Shown piece by piece: positions 53,281 to 62,302 of a stretch of DNA of 64,000 nt. The translations under genes and the position numbers were made by a program. Numbering within the stretch: position 1 is the stretch's first letter; each line of letters begins with the position of its first letter. The notes under the pieces are model-generated. The model was not told the DNA's origin. It did not search any database and was given only the letters and a program-made list of their open reading frames with translations. Origin of the DNA: Paenibacillus gallinarum (GTDB lineage: Bacteria; Bacillota; Bacilli; Paenibacillales; Paenibacillaceae); assembly GCF_014836635.1 (NCBI RefSeq), contig NZ_JACSQL010000003.1:62001-126000 (forward strand). The letters are read 5' to 3'.

Positions 53281-53634
53281 TTGTCCGCATCACATCATCA
53301 GCACATTTATTGTGTACATTGTAATGCTGAGATTGAATCTCGGTATGATCTCTTGGTGAACCTCTCTTTTTTTTCGTTATCTGCCTATCATACCTCATGT
53401 TATTCAGAAGCCTTAAAAGGCTGCCAATCGATTTTTCTAGACGGGAGCCCAGTAAATGGTGCAGCATTTAGCTGGACTTCTGGTTTTGCCTTCCTTTTTG
53501 GAATGATTCTTTTATTTATTCCTAAAGAAAACATAGGGGGTTCAAGAGTCTGGCTCTTGAATGTGGTCTTGTTACTTTTCCCGCTAGCGCGGCTATGTTC
53601 TTGGTACATTTACGAGCGGCATCTTGATAAATAA
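53281..53634 (+). CDS. small membrane protein with a Cys-rich N-terminus
   Basis: 117 residues. The N-terminal part has a CxxC pair (IYCVHCN) and a later HxxxC (YHTSC), a possible small metal-binding site; then two hydrophobic segments (WTSGFAFLFGMILLFI and VWLLNVVLLLFPLARLC). TTG 53281 follows AGGAGGG. Not recognised; topology suggests a cytosolic domain anchored by a hairpin in the membrane. Confidence 0.6.
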   Translation: MSASHHQHIYCVHCNAEIESRYDLLVNLSFFSLSAYHTSCYSEALKGCQSIFLDGSPVNGAAFSWTSGFAFLFGMILLFIPKENIGGSRVWLLNVVLLLFPLARLCSWYIYERHLDK

Positions 53635-53959
53635 AAGGTTGAGGAGGATAGTTTATTGAGAATTGATGAAAGCCACTCAGCACAAAACGGGGAATGAACT
53701 TGTCTCCATCGTGAATAACAATCCTATTTTATATTGAACATGCAAGAGTAAAGTCAGCCCATTAACTGATCAGTTAGCGGGCTATTTTTCATGTGCATGA
53801 CTTTAGTTGAAAGGGAGCGTCACAGAATAGTAAGATTTTATGGAACAAAATAGGTGTAAAGTAGCTCTAAAGGGTCATTTCAGTTATAGAATCATTGATT
53901 TATCATTATAATGAGTATGGGACATCATGAATATTGTTTTTCGAGAGGAACGATTGATT
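53635..53959 (+). other. intergenic region with a strong ribosome-binding site, a short frame and a terminator
   Basis: GAGGAGG at 53641-53647 is followed at normal spacing by TTG 53656 opening only 13 codons (MRIDESHSAQNGE), and by a second frame ATG 53666-53737 of 23 codons. Either could be a leader peptide or remains of a gene. AGCCC and GGGCT (53756-53783, inner palindrome AACTGATCAGTT) with T-run to 53789 form a terminator. Confidence 0.45.
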
Positions 53960-54373
53960 ATGAATAAAAAATTGCCGAAATGGTGGCCTTTTGCCGCAAT
54001 TGGAGTGGTGGCTGTAATCCTCATGGCAGGGGCTTTGTTTATGTTTAGCGGAAAGGAAATTATGCCGTCTGCTGGAGGGAACGGGCAGGCAGAAGAAGAA
54101 CTGGAAGGCTATGAAGTGATTACGGTTCAGGTCAAATCGGACGGTTTCTATCCCGATAAGATTGAGGTAAAACAAGGAGTACCGACCAAAATTAATTTTA
54201 GAAAAGATACCTCCCTCACATGCATTACGGATGTTGTGTCTAAAGATTTGGATATGCTGAAATATTTGGAAAAAGGTGATAACTACTACACTGTGGATAC
54301 CACGCTTGATCCCGGTTCCTATTCATTTAATTGCGGAATGTATATGTATTACGGAAATATAACAGTAATTTGA
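53960..54373 (+). CDS. membrane-anchored cupredoxin-like protein
   Basis: 137 residues. One N-terminal membrane helix (about 11-30), then a charged linker and a cupredoxin-type beta domain about 50-137. Candidate copper ligands are Cys88 (SLTCITD) and the C-terminal Cys125 with Met127/Met129 in FNCGMYMYYG, the loop of short copper-binding domains often fused to copper ATPases. No operon partners. ATG 53960 is preferred to 53927 because AGAGGAA precedes it at about 10 nt. Confidence 0.75.
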   Translation: MNKKLPKWWPFAAIGVVAVILMAGALFMFSGKEIMPSAGGNGQAEEELEGYEVITVQVKSDGFYPDKIEVKQGVPTKINFRKDTSLTCITDVVSKDLDMLKYLEKGDNYYTVDTTLDPGSYSFNCGMYMYYGNITVI

Positions 54374-54413
54374 CACAAAGTGACCTTATCTAATAGATCT
54401 GCGGAAAAGAATA

Positions 54414-54453
54414 GATAAAAGGACTGTTGCCTGATAGGTACAGTCCTTTTATC
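54414..54453 (+). terminator. bidirectional terminator
   Basis: GATAAAAGGACTGT and ACAGTCCTTTTATC pair perfectly over 14 bp; A and T runs on both sides serve both the cupredoxin gene and the minus-strand peptide gene. Confidence 0.88.
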
Positions 54454-54473
54454 ATATATAGAGTAGCTCTTCC

Positions 54474-54563
54474 TCATCTATGTATAATTTTTCGTATCAA
54501 CCAGATAACAAAGACAAGAGCTGCAATGAGCAAAATCAATCCTGTTATACCTATATTTTGCAT
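54474..54563 (-). CDS. 29-residue TatA-like membrane peptide
   Basis: On the minus strand AAGGAGTGG stands about 8 nt before an ATG opening 29 codons: MQNIGITGLILLIAALVFVI then WLIRKIIHR. The beginning closely matches the membrane helix of TatA/TatE (xxIGxxGLILLxxxA), but the FGxxK hinge and amphipathic helix are absent. Its own terminator follows at 54414-54453. Either a Tat-related small protein or an unrelated single-pass peptide with a chance match. Confidence 0.5.
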   Translation of the reverse strand: MQNIGITGLILLIAALVFVIWLIRKIIHR

Positions 54564-54671
54564 GATAGTGACCACTCCTTATCGTAATATATAGTAAATA
54601 ATACCATTTTATTAAATGTAAACATATAGAAAATGAAAAGTAAATCTCAAATGAAGGCGGGAATTCTAACA

Positions 54672-55556
54672 ATGAGTACATATAAAAAGCCAAAAGTAAC
54701 GGTGATTGGAAGTTCTTCAATGGATCTTGTAGTCACGTCAAGTAAACGTCCTAGCGCAGGTGAAACGGTACTTGGTGAATCTTTTCAAGCGGTACCTGGA
54801 GGAAAGGGAGCTAATCAGGCTGTGGCTGCTGCGAGACTTGGAGCCGAGGTTTACATGGTAGGACGTGTTGGTGAAGACACGTATGGAAAAGCCATTTTGG
54901 ACAATTTTAAGCAAAATCATGTAAACGTCAACTATGTTCAGCCGGTAGCCGAGATGGAGAGCGGGACAGCACATATCATTTTGGCTGAAGGGGATAACAG
55001 CATTATCGTAGTAAAAGCAGCTAATAATGAAGTGACCCCTGCTTATATCGATCAAGCCGCTGAAGTGATTCGCACCTCGGATATCGTACTTATTCAGCAA
55101 GAGATACCGGAAGAGACGGTTGAACATGTAGCAGAAATATGTAAAGAAGCAGGTGTCCCCCTTGTCCTCAATCCGGCGCCAGCAAGGAAAATAAGTCAGC
55201 AACTCATTGAAGATGCTGCCTATATTACACCAAATGAACATGAAGCACAGATGATGTTTGAGGAAGAGAATGTAGAGGATTCATTACGTAAATATCCGAA
55301 TAAACTTATCGTAACCGAAGGAAAGAAGGGAGTTCGTTATTATGACGGCGAACAAGAGGTAGTGGTCCCTGCTTTTATCGTGGAAGCTGTAGATACAACG
55401 GGTGCAGGCGATACTTTTAATGCGGCATTTGCAGTGGCGCTGGCAGAAGGAAAGTCAATAAAAGATAGTATCTCCTTTGCTAATCTAGCGGCTTCTATAT
55501 CGGTAACCAAATTCGGAGCGCAAGGCGGAATGCCGTTTCGTCATGATTTAATATAG
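54672..55556 (+). CDS. rbsK: ribokinase
   Basis: 294 residues, the Bacillus size. PfkB fold: GSSSMDLVV at the N-terminus, the substrate loop VPGGKGANQAVAAARLGAEV and the ATP/catalytic motif DTTGAGDTFNAAFAVAL with the base Asp. Phosphorylates D-ribose, or a related sugar, to ribose 5-phosphate. ATG 54672 gives the canonical start; the frame extends upstream without a ribosome-binding site. It is not next to a ribose transporter here, so the sugar may come from nucleoside salvage. Confidence 0.88.
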   Translation: MSTYKKPKVTVIGSSSMDLVVTSSKRPSAGETVLGESFQAVPGGKGANQAVAAARLGAEVYMVGRVGEDTYGKAILDNFKQNHVNVNYVQPVAEMESGTAHIILAEGDNSIIVVKAANNEVTPAYIDQAAEVIRTSDIVLIQQEIPEETVEHVAEICKEAGVPLVLNPAPARKISQQLIEDAAYITPNEHEAQMMFEEENVEDSLRKYPNKLIVTEGKKGVRYYDGEQEVVVPAFIVEAVDTTGAGDTFNAAFAVALAEGKSIKDSISFANLAASISVTKFGAQGGMPFRHDLI

Positions 55557-55670
55557 ATTTTACATGATACGGGTGATAGGGGAATAAGAGCATCGTATAC
55601 TAAACTAGATTACAGACTAGAATACTTTGAAATCTTATTTCTTCTATCTTGTGAGGAAGGTGCAGATTTT

Positions 55671-56411
55671 ATGAAAAAACCGCTGATTATTGCCCATCGA
55701 GGGGCAAAAGGGGAAGCTCCAGAGAATACAATAGCTGCTTTTGAACTTGCTTTGCAGCAGGGCTGTGATGCCTTTGAACTTGATATTCATCTATCCCAAG
55801 ATGGAGAAATCATGGTTATTCATGATGACACCGTCCGTCGTACTACGAATGGTAACGGGTATGTAAAAGAGATGACGATGGCAGAACTTCAGCAGCTGGA
55901 TGCCGGATCGTGGTTTGATTCCTCCTACCAAGGAGAATCGATCCCTACTTTAAGGGAAGTATTTGAGCTTGCTCCCCGTCATCTGATGATTAATGTTGAA
56001 ATTAAGGGCGGGACTTCCGAAGGGGTGGAAGAAAAATTGGTTGCGCTGCTAGAAGAGTATGTCCTGTATGACAATGTCGTCGTATCTTCTTTTCATTTTG
56101 ACAGCTTACGCACTTTGGAAAAATTGAATTCGAAAGTGAAAACGGGCCTACTATATGCTCAAAATTTCGCTCACCCTGAGTTATTACCGAATACTGCAGG
56201 AGTAAATGCTTTTTCTCTGCACCCATATTTCATCCACTTAGAAGAGGCAGACTTCAGATCTGTACAAAATGAAGGCTTGCAGATATATGCTTGGACGGTA
56301 AATGAAGAGAGTGTGATGAACAAGTTAATAGAAAAAGGAATTGATGGCATCATTACCGATTATCCTGGCCGATTAAAAAAAGTAATGGAACAAAAGAGAG
56401 TTAACCGCTGA
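55671..56411 (+). CDS. glycerophosphodiester phosphodiesterase
   Basis: 246 residues of the GDPD family, TIM barrel with HRGAKGEAPENT at the start (catalytic His with the EN pair) and DAFELDIHLSQDG, IMVIHDDTVRRTTNG and NVEIKG for the metal site. Cytoplasmic, so it probably releases sn-glycerol 3-phosphate from deacylated phospholipid. GAGGAAGG precedes ATG 55671. Terminator follows. Confidence 0.9.
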   Translation: MKKPLIIAHRGAKGEAPENTIAAFELALQQGCDAFELDIHLSQDGEIMVIHDDTVRRTTNGNGYVKEMTMAELQQLDAGSWFDSSYQGESIPTLREVFELAPRHLMINVEIKGGTSEGVEEKLVALLEEYVLYDNVVVSSFHFDSLRTLEKLNSKVKTGLLYAQNFAHPELLPNTAGVNAFSLHPYFIHLEEADFRSVQNEGLQIYAWTVNEESVMNKLIEKGIDGIITDYPGRLKKVMEQKRVNR

Positions 56412-56439
56412 GCGCGTAATCCGGCGGTCGGTTATATAC

Positions 56440-56484
56440 AAAAAGAGAGAAACCTACTCATCCGTAGATTTCTCTCTTTTTTTT
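56440..56484 (+). terminator. intrinsic terminator
   Basis: AAAAGAGAGAAA and TTTCTCTCTTTT form a perfect stem followed by four more T. Confidence 0.88.
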
Positions 56485-56492
56485 GGATTCGA

Positions 56493-56545
56493 AAGCGCAG
56501 AATAATTACGACGGTAAGTGGATGAAAGCCACATATTCTGCGCTT
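56493..56545 (+). repeat. 12-bp inverted repeat
   Basis: AAGCGCAGAATA (56493-56504) and TATTCTGCGCTT (56534-56545) are perfect inverted copies 29 bp apart, just after the stop codon of the minus-strand acidic gene. No T-run follows on either strand, so it is not a terminator. Confidence 0.75.
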
Positions 56546-56550
56546 CCTGA

Positions 56551-56724
56551 TTATCGCTTTTCTTCTTCATCCTTATCCTCATCCGTTATCCCCTGTTCAT
56601 CTTCGGTAAGATTAGCAATCGTTATTGAATCAGAGTTTTTGGTCCAATCGATCTGATCGAATCTCGGATCCGGTTCGACAATAGAATCAAAACCGGCACC
56701 GCGGTCTGTTTTGTCTTCACTCAT
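56551..56724 (-). CDS. small acidic protein
   Basis: 57 residues, strongly acidic at the C-terminus (EDEQGITDEDKDEEEKR), no hydrophobic segment. The minus-strand ATG at 56724 is 8 nt after AAAGGGTGA and is preferred over a longer frame. Possibly a regulatory or nucleic-acid-mimicking small protein; not recognised. Confidence 0.55.
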   Translation of the reverse strand: MSEDKTDRGAGFDSIVEPDPRFDQIDWTKNSDSITIANLTEDEQGITDEDKDEEEKR

Positions 56725-56926
56725 GATAGGTTCACCCTTTCCGTTATGGTTAGTTTGAGCCAAGTATTCCGTAATTATGTATCATTACCGCAGGAGAAGA
56801 AGAGTGAAACAAATAATCCTTAGGTCTATAGAGAGTGTTTTTGATAAGAAGAGTCCAATCGCACAGGCACAGCGGAGCTTTTCGTAATCTAATAGGGTAT
56901 ACCCTGGCTGAAAGGAGGCAAAGTAA

Positions 56927-57604
56927 ATGGAACTGCATGAATTAAAGGGTGGGTATGATGTCCTCTGTAGTCTGGGCCATAACTGTCTTCCTGCAAGCCA
57001 GCTGAATCACAGTAAAATCCGAAATATAGCTGGAGTCATCGACTGGATGATGTCCCCTCATTTATCAGGGGTGAGTGCGCTGCTACGTGATCGATTCCGT
57101 CATGTCATGCTAAGAGATAATCTCAGGTATCACGGGGCAAGTTCTGATTCAGGTTGTTATGTCATTCGGGACGCTGCCTATGATCTGTATTCTGTTCATG
57201 ATTTTCCGATGGAAGATAACGATCCCGATATCCTTGAAAGCTATTCAGGCTTGAAGCAAAAACTAGACTATAGAGCAAACCGGTTTTTGCAGCTTATGCA
57301 GAGTGGTAAGCGAATCTTTTTTTTACGAACCGAAGCCACTTCATATGAAACGGAAGAGTTGTTACAAGTTCTAGATGACCTCGTGGTAGGTGATTATAAA
57401 TTACTAGTAGTAAATCACGCGCAGGTATCGGATATAGTTCAGATTGATTATCAACTGCCGAACGTCTGTACACTGCTCATCCCAGAGGTAGCAAACATGT
57501 TTCAAGATAACCACACCTTATGGCGAACCATTCTGGGAGGAATCTATAACACCATGACTAACGAAGAAATAAATACCTATCTATTACAAAATTACAACAC
57601 ATGA
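56927..57604 (+). CDS. DUF1796 family putative cysteine peptidase
   Basis: 225 residues. LCSLGHNCLPASQLNHSKIRN followed by GVIDWMMSP (residues about 13-45) is the DUF1796 signature; Cys20 would be the nucleophile, with a His in VVNHAQVSD as the likely partner. Members are papain-like proteins found beside Gram-positive surface or export loci, but their substrate is unknown. AGGAGGC precedes ATG 56927. Confidence 0.7.
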   Translation: MELHELKGGYDVLCSLGHNCLPASQLNHSKIRNIAGVIDWMMSPHLSGVSALLRDRFRHVMLRDNLRYHGASSDSGCYVIRDAAYDLYSVHDFPMEDNDPDILESYSGLKQKLDYRANRFLQLMQSGKRIFFLRTEATSYETEELLQVLDDLVVGDYKLLVVNHAQVSDIVQIDYQLPNVCTLLIPEVANMFQDNHTLWRTILGGIYNTMTNEEINTYLLQNYNT

Positions 57605-57683
57605 AAAATTCACATAAGAAATGAGAGGTTTCTTGTTCCATTTGATCGAGACCATACTCCTACTTTACCTATCGTGAAAAACG

Positions 57684-57729
57684 AAAAACATCCGGTTCAT
57701 GAACGTAGACCATGTCGCCGGATGTTTCT
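57684..57729 (-). terminator. terminator of the nrdDG operon
   Basis: On the minus strand AAACATCCGG and CCGGATGTTT pair, followed by T-rich sequence. Confidence 0.8.
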
Positions 57730-57736
57730 ATAAGAA

Positions 57737-58240
57737 TTATAAAGTAATCACCGTGTCTTGGGATAACGATGCTTGTACATCAATAATTCGCTGATTTCGG
57801 CTTCCGCGGAAAAGAAGCGTGGTATCTTTCAATTCCATTTGGAAAGGACCATCGATGATGACATCACAAAGCTCAGCAAGCGACCGCATGTCTGGATCCT
57901 CCAGCAGCTTTTCATAGACAAAACCGGTATAAGCCCAAAGGGTTTTTTCTGGACAAAGCTCTTTATACTTCCGAACAAAAGCTGTACATGCAGGGGCGGA
58001 GAAGAAAGGATCTCCCCCGCATAAGGTCAGCCCATCAAGCAATGGGTTGTCCGCAATTTCCTGGATAATGCGCAGTTGTTCTTCTTCCGTGAAAGGTTTA
58101 CCTGCCCTGAAATTCCAGGAAGATGGATTAAAACAGCCAGGACATGCATGCTTACAGCCACTTATAAAAACAACAGCCCGAAGACCCGCACCTTCATTAA
58201 TAGATTCTGGAATATAACCGCAGATGTGTAAAGGGATCAT
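57737..58240 (-). CDS. nrdG: anaerobic ribonucleotide reductase activating protein (radical SAM)
   Basis: 167 residues. SGCKHACPGCFNPSSW carries the CxxxCxxC radical-SAM cluster, followed by GKPFTEEEQLRII and LTLCGGDPFFSAPAC, typical of NrdG. It generates the glycyl radical on NrdD. Its start overlaps the nrdD stop by 4 bp. Confidence 0.93.
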   Translation of the reverse strand: MIPLHICGYIPESINEGAGLRAVVFISGCKHACPGCFNPSSWNFRAGKPFTEEEQLRIIQEIADNPLLDGLTLCGGDPFFSAPACTAFVRKYKELCPEKTLWAYTGFVYEKLLEDPDMRSLAELCDVIIDGPFQMELKDTTLLFRGSRNQRIIDVQASLSQDTVITL

Positions 58241-60204
58241 AGATGTTTAACCCGGTCTCTGACTTCCGCTTGTTTAGCTGAATTGAAACGAACTGTGTAA
58301 TCTCCAGTTAAATATCCAGTTACTCTGCGAAGTCGGCTAAAATGAATGTCATTTTCATTTATTCCACAGCTTGGACATTCTGTACCAATGACACCTTCAT
58401 AGCCGCAGGAAGGACAGCGATCTAATGGGTGGTTGACTGAGAAATATCCGATATTTTGAGACAGCGCATATTGTACAATTCGGCGGAATGCATCCTGATT
58501 ATTACGGGCATTTCCATCCAGTTCTACATAAGAGATCGCTCCTGCATTGCATAGTTCATGGAATGGTGCTTCCAGCTGAATTTTCTTCGCGGCCGAAATC
58601 GAATAGTACACAGGAACATGGAAAGAGTTCGTATAGTAATCACGATCATTAATTTCAGGTAGAATTCCGTATTTATTTCGATCCAAAACGGTGAATTTTC
58701 CTGACAAGCCTTCTGCTGGAGTAGCAAACAGGGTAATATTCAGATTGTATTCATCCCCTTTTTTGTCACAGAATTTCCGCATGGTTTCAATAATATGAAC
58801 TGCTTCTTTGTAGGATATTTCGTCTTCCGCATGATGTTTTCCATATAATGCTTTCATACATTCAGCAAGTCCAATAAATCCAATCGACAATGTTCCATGC
58901 TTCAGTAGGGCTGCTACGGGTTCATCAGGATTCAGATGTTCGCCACCTTCCCAGACACCTTCCCGCATCATAAAGTCAGAGGCTTTTGCAGGTTGAACAG
59001 ATTGAATAGCGTATCTATGCAGCAGCCCTTCTAAAGCGATCTCCATTACACGGTGTAAATTCTTGTAGAATTCTTTCATATCGGGTTCTGTCCGTTTACG
59101 CAGCGCAATCCCATGTTCAATGCCAAGCTTCACAAGGTTAACCGTATTAAAAGAGAGATTTCCTTTTCCGCTTTGACGGTTGCGGCCAAACCGGTCAGCG
59201 ATCGTACGCGTGCGGCAACCCATGGTAGCAATAATGGTATCAGGTTCATTTTCACGATAGAACGGCAAATTAAATGTAGCATCGACATTTACGAAGTTCG
59301 GATATAATCTCCGGCTGGAACATTCGAGCGCTTTTACAAAAATATCATAGTTAGGTTCACCTGGAGCTTGGTTAATCCCTTGTTTACACTGGAAAATATG
59401 TTGAGGGAACACAGGTGTTTCTCCATGGCCGAGTCCTGCGATTGTAGCATCAAGAAGCGCATTGGATACAAGTCTTCCTTCAGCAGACGTGCATAATCCA
59501 TAGTTTAAGGACGTAAACGGAATTTGACCGCCTGCCCGGCTGCTCATCGTATTTAGGTTGTGAATAAGGGATTCAGCCGCTTGTTGGGTCTCTTGAATGG
59601 TTTCATTCATGGCAAAAGCGTAGGCTTTCGGACAAGTCGTTTGTGCGAGTTCACTATTCATATGGATATGTTCCTGATCTAGTTCTGCTGTTTCTTCAAA
59701 TAATTGTTTTCCTTTTCGGAAGTGCTTTCTAAAGGAACGTGCTACATAAGGAGCCAGGTCCCAATCGATTTTGTTGGCAGAAACACCGCCAAATTGACTG
59801 TTTTGCTGGGACTGAAAAATAATAGCGACAAGTGACATCGCTGACATGATCGATTGAGGGGTTCGAACAGAACCATTTCCTGTATTAAATCCGCGTTCTA
59901 GAAGCCGATCAAAAGGAATAAAGATGCAGTTCGTTGTACCGAGCGCATATTGATCAAGATCGTGAACATAAAGTTCGCCCTCTGTTATAGCTTGAGCAAC
60001 CTGTTTGGGAAGGACATGCTTCATGACATGTTTTTTCGCAGTTTCAGATCCGATTTTACTCATCTTTCCACTGAAAGAGTCTCCATTCAAATTTGCATTT
60101 TCTCTAAGCAGATCGGTGTCCTTACTGCCTAAGATTTGGTCCATAATATCTGTGAGTTCATCTGCTTGTTTAGGGTTAGGTATGAATGCTTCTAATTTTG
60201 CCAT
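58237..60204 (-). CDS. nrdD: anaerobic ribonucleoside-triphosphate reductase
   Basis: 655 residues. The C-terminal zinc site CPSCGYEGVIGTECPSCG (two CxxC pairs) and the glycyl-radical motif RRVTGYLTG identify a class III reductase; FGGVSANKIDWDLAPYVARSF is characteristic of the family core. I see no ATP-cone at the N-terminus, so overall activity control by ATP/dATP may be absent. Minus-strand AGAAGGAG precedes the ATG. Upstream is an NrdR box. Provides dNTPs without oxygen. Confidence 0.95.
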   Translation of the reverse strand: MAKLEAFIPNPKQADELTDIMDQILGSKDTDLLRENANLNGDSFSGKMSKIGSETAKKHVMKHVLPKQVAQAITEGELYVHDLDQYALGTTNCIFIPFDRLLERGFNTGNGSVRTPQSIMSAMSLVAIIFQSQQNSQFGGVSANKIDWDLAPYVARSFRKHFRKGKQLFEETAELDQEHIHMNSELAQTTCPKAYAFAMNETIQETQQAAESLIHNLNTMSSRAGGQIPFTSLNYGLCTSAEGRLVSNALLDATIAGLGHGETPVFPQHIFQCKQGINQAPGEPNYDIFVKALECSSRRLYPNFVNVDATFNLPFYRENEPDTIIATMGCRTRTIADRFGRNRQSGKGNLSFNTVNLVKLGIEHGIALRKRTEPDMKEFYKNLHRVMEIALEGLLHRYAIQSVQPAKASDFMMREGVWEGGEHLNPDEPVAALLKHGTLSIGFIGLAECMKALYGKHHAEDEISYKEAVHIIETMRKFCDKKGDEYNLNITLFATPAEGLSGKFTVLDRNKYGILPEINDRDYYTNSFHVPVYYSISAAKKIQLEAPFHELCNAGAISYVELDGNARNNQDAFRRIVQYALSQNIGYFSVNHPLDRCPSCGYEGVIGTECPSCGINENDIHFSRLRRVTGYLTGDYTVRFNSAKQAEVRDRVKHL

Positions 60205-60284
60205 ATGAATGATCTCCTTCTAATTCCGTTTTCTGTTATGTGTTGTTTGTTTTGGATGATTTATATGTTTTAGTAATGCGGTAC

Positions 60285-60334
60285 ACACTATATATTGATC
60301 TATTTGAGTATCATACCTACAAGATATACTCGAA
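60285..60334 (-). promoter_or_regulatory. NrdR box and weaker second box upstream of nrdD
   Basis: ACACTATATATTGATC (60285-60300) matches the NrdR consensus ACACTATATATWGTGT at 12 of 16 positions in best orientation; a weaker box ACAAGATATACTCGAA lies 34 bp away (60319-60334). Tandem NrdR boxes are the rule before nrd operons. Confidence 0.7.
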
Positions 60335-60569
60335 GTGTATGACAAAAATCACACTTTAACATGCTTAAAATCCATAACAGAGAGTTAAAAAAGGGCACAA
60401 ACCCTTATCCATAGTGGGAGGAAGAGCTATGCAATATGAGGTGAAAAAACATAAAAAATGATAGGAGAATGATTTATAAATATAATCAATAAAAAACAGA
60501 TATAGAAAAGAAATACGGATGCAGAAGAAACTAGGATGTGGTATGTTGTAAAAGTGCAATAAATCACAA

Positions 60570-60585
60570 TAAGTAACGATACTTA
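60570..60585 (+). promoter_or_regulatory. inverted repeat upstream of the MFS gene, possible TetR/MarR operator
   Basis: TAAGTA-ACGA-TACTTA, 6-bp arms, about 90 bp before the MFS start. No regulator gene is adjacent; TTGTAA 18 bp upstream would make it overlap a -10 region. Confidence 0.45.
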
Positions 60586-60674
60586 CTCCTTACATTGTCC
60601 GTATACCTCATCTTCAAAAAAAGAAGGGTAACGGATTTACATATATATAGATAGAATTGGATGGAGGAGAAAAA

Positions 60675-62204
60675 TTGAATACAAATTCACTGAATGATTC
60701 GGCAGATAACAACGTAAATAAGAGTGCCGACTTTCCGAAAACCGGGTTGCTACTTGCTGTTTTATTGTCGGGTGCCTTTGTAGCTATTCTTAACGAGACG
60801 TTGCTGAATGTAGCTTTATTTCAAATCATGGGTGACCTGAGTATTGAACCTCACCTGGCACAGTGGCTTTCGACTAGCTATATGCTTGTCATCGGTATAC
60901 TGATCCCCGTATCTGCGTATTTAGTTCAGCGGTTTACAACAAGACAACTTTATCTATCTGCAATGGCCTTATTCCTGATCGGGACAGTCCTTGCCGCAAT
61001 CAGTTCAAGCTTCGGTATTCTTCTCTTAGGAAGGGTGATTCAAGCCGTCGGTACGGCTGTGCTGATTCCACTGATGATGAATATTATCTTGGCTGTCATT
61101 CCTATGGAGCGCAGAGGAGCTGCAATGGGACTGATTGGACTTGTTCTTATGTTTGCACCCGCAATTGGACCGACATTATCCGGTTTTATCCTGCAGCATT
61201 TATCATGGCGCTGGTTATTTATTTTGGTAGCTCCGATCGTTGCCTTAACGCTGATCTTCGGATTTATGAAGTTGCGAAATGTTACCAGTACAAGCAGACC
61301 GAAACTGGATGTGTTCTCCGTTATTCTTTCTACGATTGGTTTTGGAGGGATTGTATTCGGATTTGGAAGTATGGGGGAAGGCGGCAGCACAGCGATTCAG
61401 AGTTATGTGATCTTTATTATCGCGATTGGTGCTATATCTCTTGGTCTCTTTGTGTGGAGGCAGATGAAGTTGACTGTACCTGTTATGGATATGAAGGTAT
61501 TTATCTATCCGATGTTTTCTGTTGCTGTTGTATTATCCATCATCGTAATGATGACCATGTTTGCTATGATGCTCGTTTTACCTCTTTATTTGCAGCAAGT
61601 GATGCTTTATAGTACTTTGATGACCGGACTTGTCATGTTGCCTGGCGGACTTCTGAACGGACTCATGTCGCCAATCATGGGGAAATTATTCGATAAATAT
61701 GGACCACGGGTGCTTCTTCTGCCTGGGATGTTGATTATGATTGTTACAATTACTTGTTTCTTATTGCTGCCTTTACAGTCTGCTTGGCTTGTGGCCGTTC
61801 TTCAAACTTTCTTAATGATATCTATTGCCATGATTATGATGCCTGCACAAGCCAATGGACTGAATGCCCTTCCTGCCGAGTTATATCCGCATGGGACAGC
61901 AGTTCTGACTACGCTGCAGCAAACGTCAGGTGCTCTGGGAGCAGCAATCTTCATCTCGATTATGCAGAATGGGGAGAAGAAAGCGCTAAGCGGCATAGCG
62001 AATCCTGGAACGGCTGAATTGAATGCAGCAATGACTGCGGGTGTAATGGACGCATTTAAGATTGGACTGATTCTCGCTTGTCTCGGTTTCGTCCTTGCTT
62101 TGTTTGTGAAAAGAGTGGCAGGACAGACAGCGAATAGTACAGCATCTTCAGTACTTAGCGAGACGGAATTTGTTACAGGAACGGCAACTGTAAAGGGAAA
62201 ATAA
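60675..62204 (+). CDS. DHA2 family MFS drug efflux protein (14-TM)
   Basis: 509 residues, EmrB/QacA-type exporter with 14 membrane segments. Helix 1 has FVAILNETLLNVALFQIMGD, the DHA2 motif D1; motif C of antiporters is GLIGLVLMFAPAIGPTLSGFI. TTG 60675, after GGAGGAG, is preferred to the upstream TTG 60657. Likely exports cationic or amphiphilic drugs; lincomycin-type relatives (LmrB) are also in this group. Monocistronic with a strong terminator. Confidence 0.88.
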   Translation: MNTNSLNDSADNNVNKSADFPKTGLLLAVLLSGAFVAILNETLLNVALFQIMGDLSIEPHLAQWLSTSYMLVIGILIPVSAYLVQRFTTRQLYLSAMALFLIGTVLAAISSSFGILLLGRVIQAVGTAVLIPLMMNIILAVIPMERRGAAMGLIGLVLMFAPAIGPTLSGFILQHLSWRWLFILVAPIVALTLIFGFMKLRNVTSTSRPKLDVFSVILSTIGFGGIVFGFGSMGEGGSTAIQSYVIFIIAIGAISLGLFVWRQMKLTVPVMDMKVFIYPMFSVAVVLSIIVMMTMFAMMLVLPLYLQQVMLYSTLMTGLVMLPGGLLNGLMSPIMGKLFDKYGPRVLLLPGMLIMIVTITCFLLLPLQSAWLVAVLQTFLMISIAMIMMPAQANGLNALPAELYPHGTAVLTTLQQTSGALGAAIFISIMQNGEKKALSGIANPGTAELNAAMTAGVMDAFKIGLILACLGFVLALFVKRVAGQTANSTASSVLSETEFVTGTATVKGK

Positions 62205-62259
62205 ATGAGTATGCAATAGTACTTACTGAATCCTATATGGCAGAGTAGAATGCAATATG

Positions 62260-62302
62260 AAAAGGGGGATCAAATTGAACTCAATTTGATCCCCCTTTTT
62301 TT
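62260..62302 (+). terminator. strong intrinsic terminator
   Basis: AAAAGGGGGATCAAATTGA and its inverse TCAATTTGATCCCCCTTTT pair almost without a loop, followed by T residues. Confidence 0.92.

Noticed and set aside
56750..56938. 62-codon minus-strand frame before the DUF1796 gene
   Set aside because: Covers the promoter and ribosome-binding region of the plus-strand gene and has no start signal of its own.
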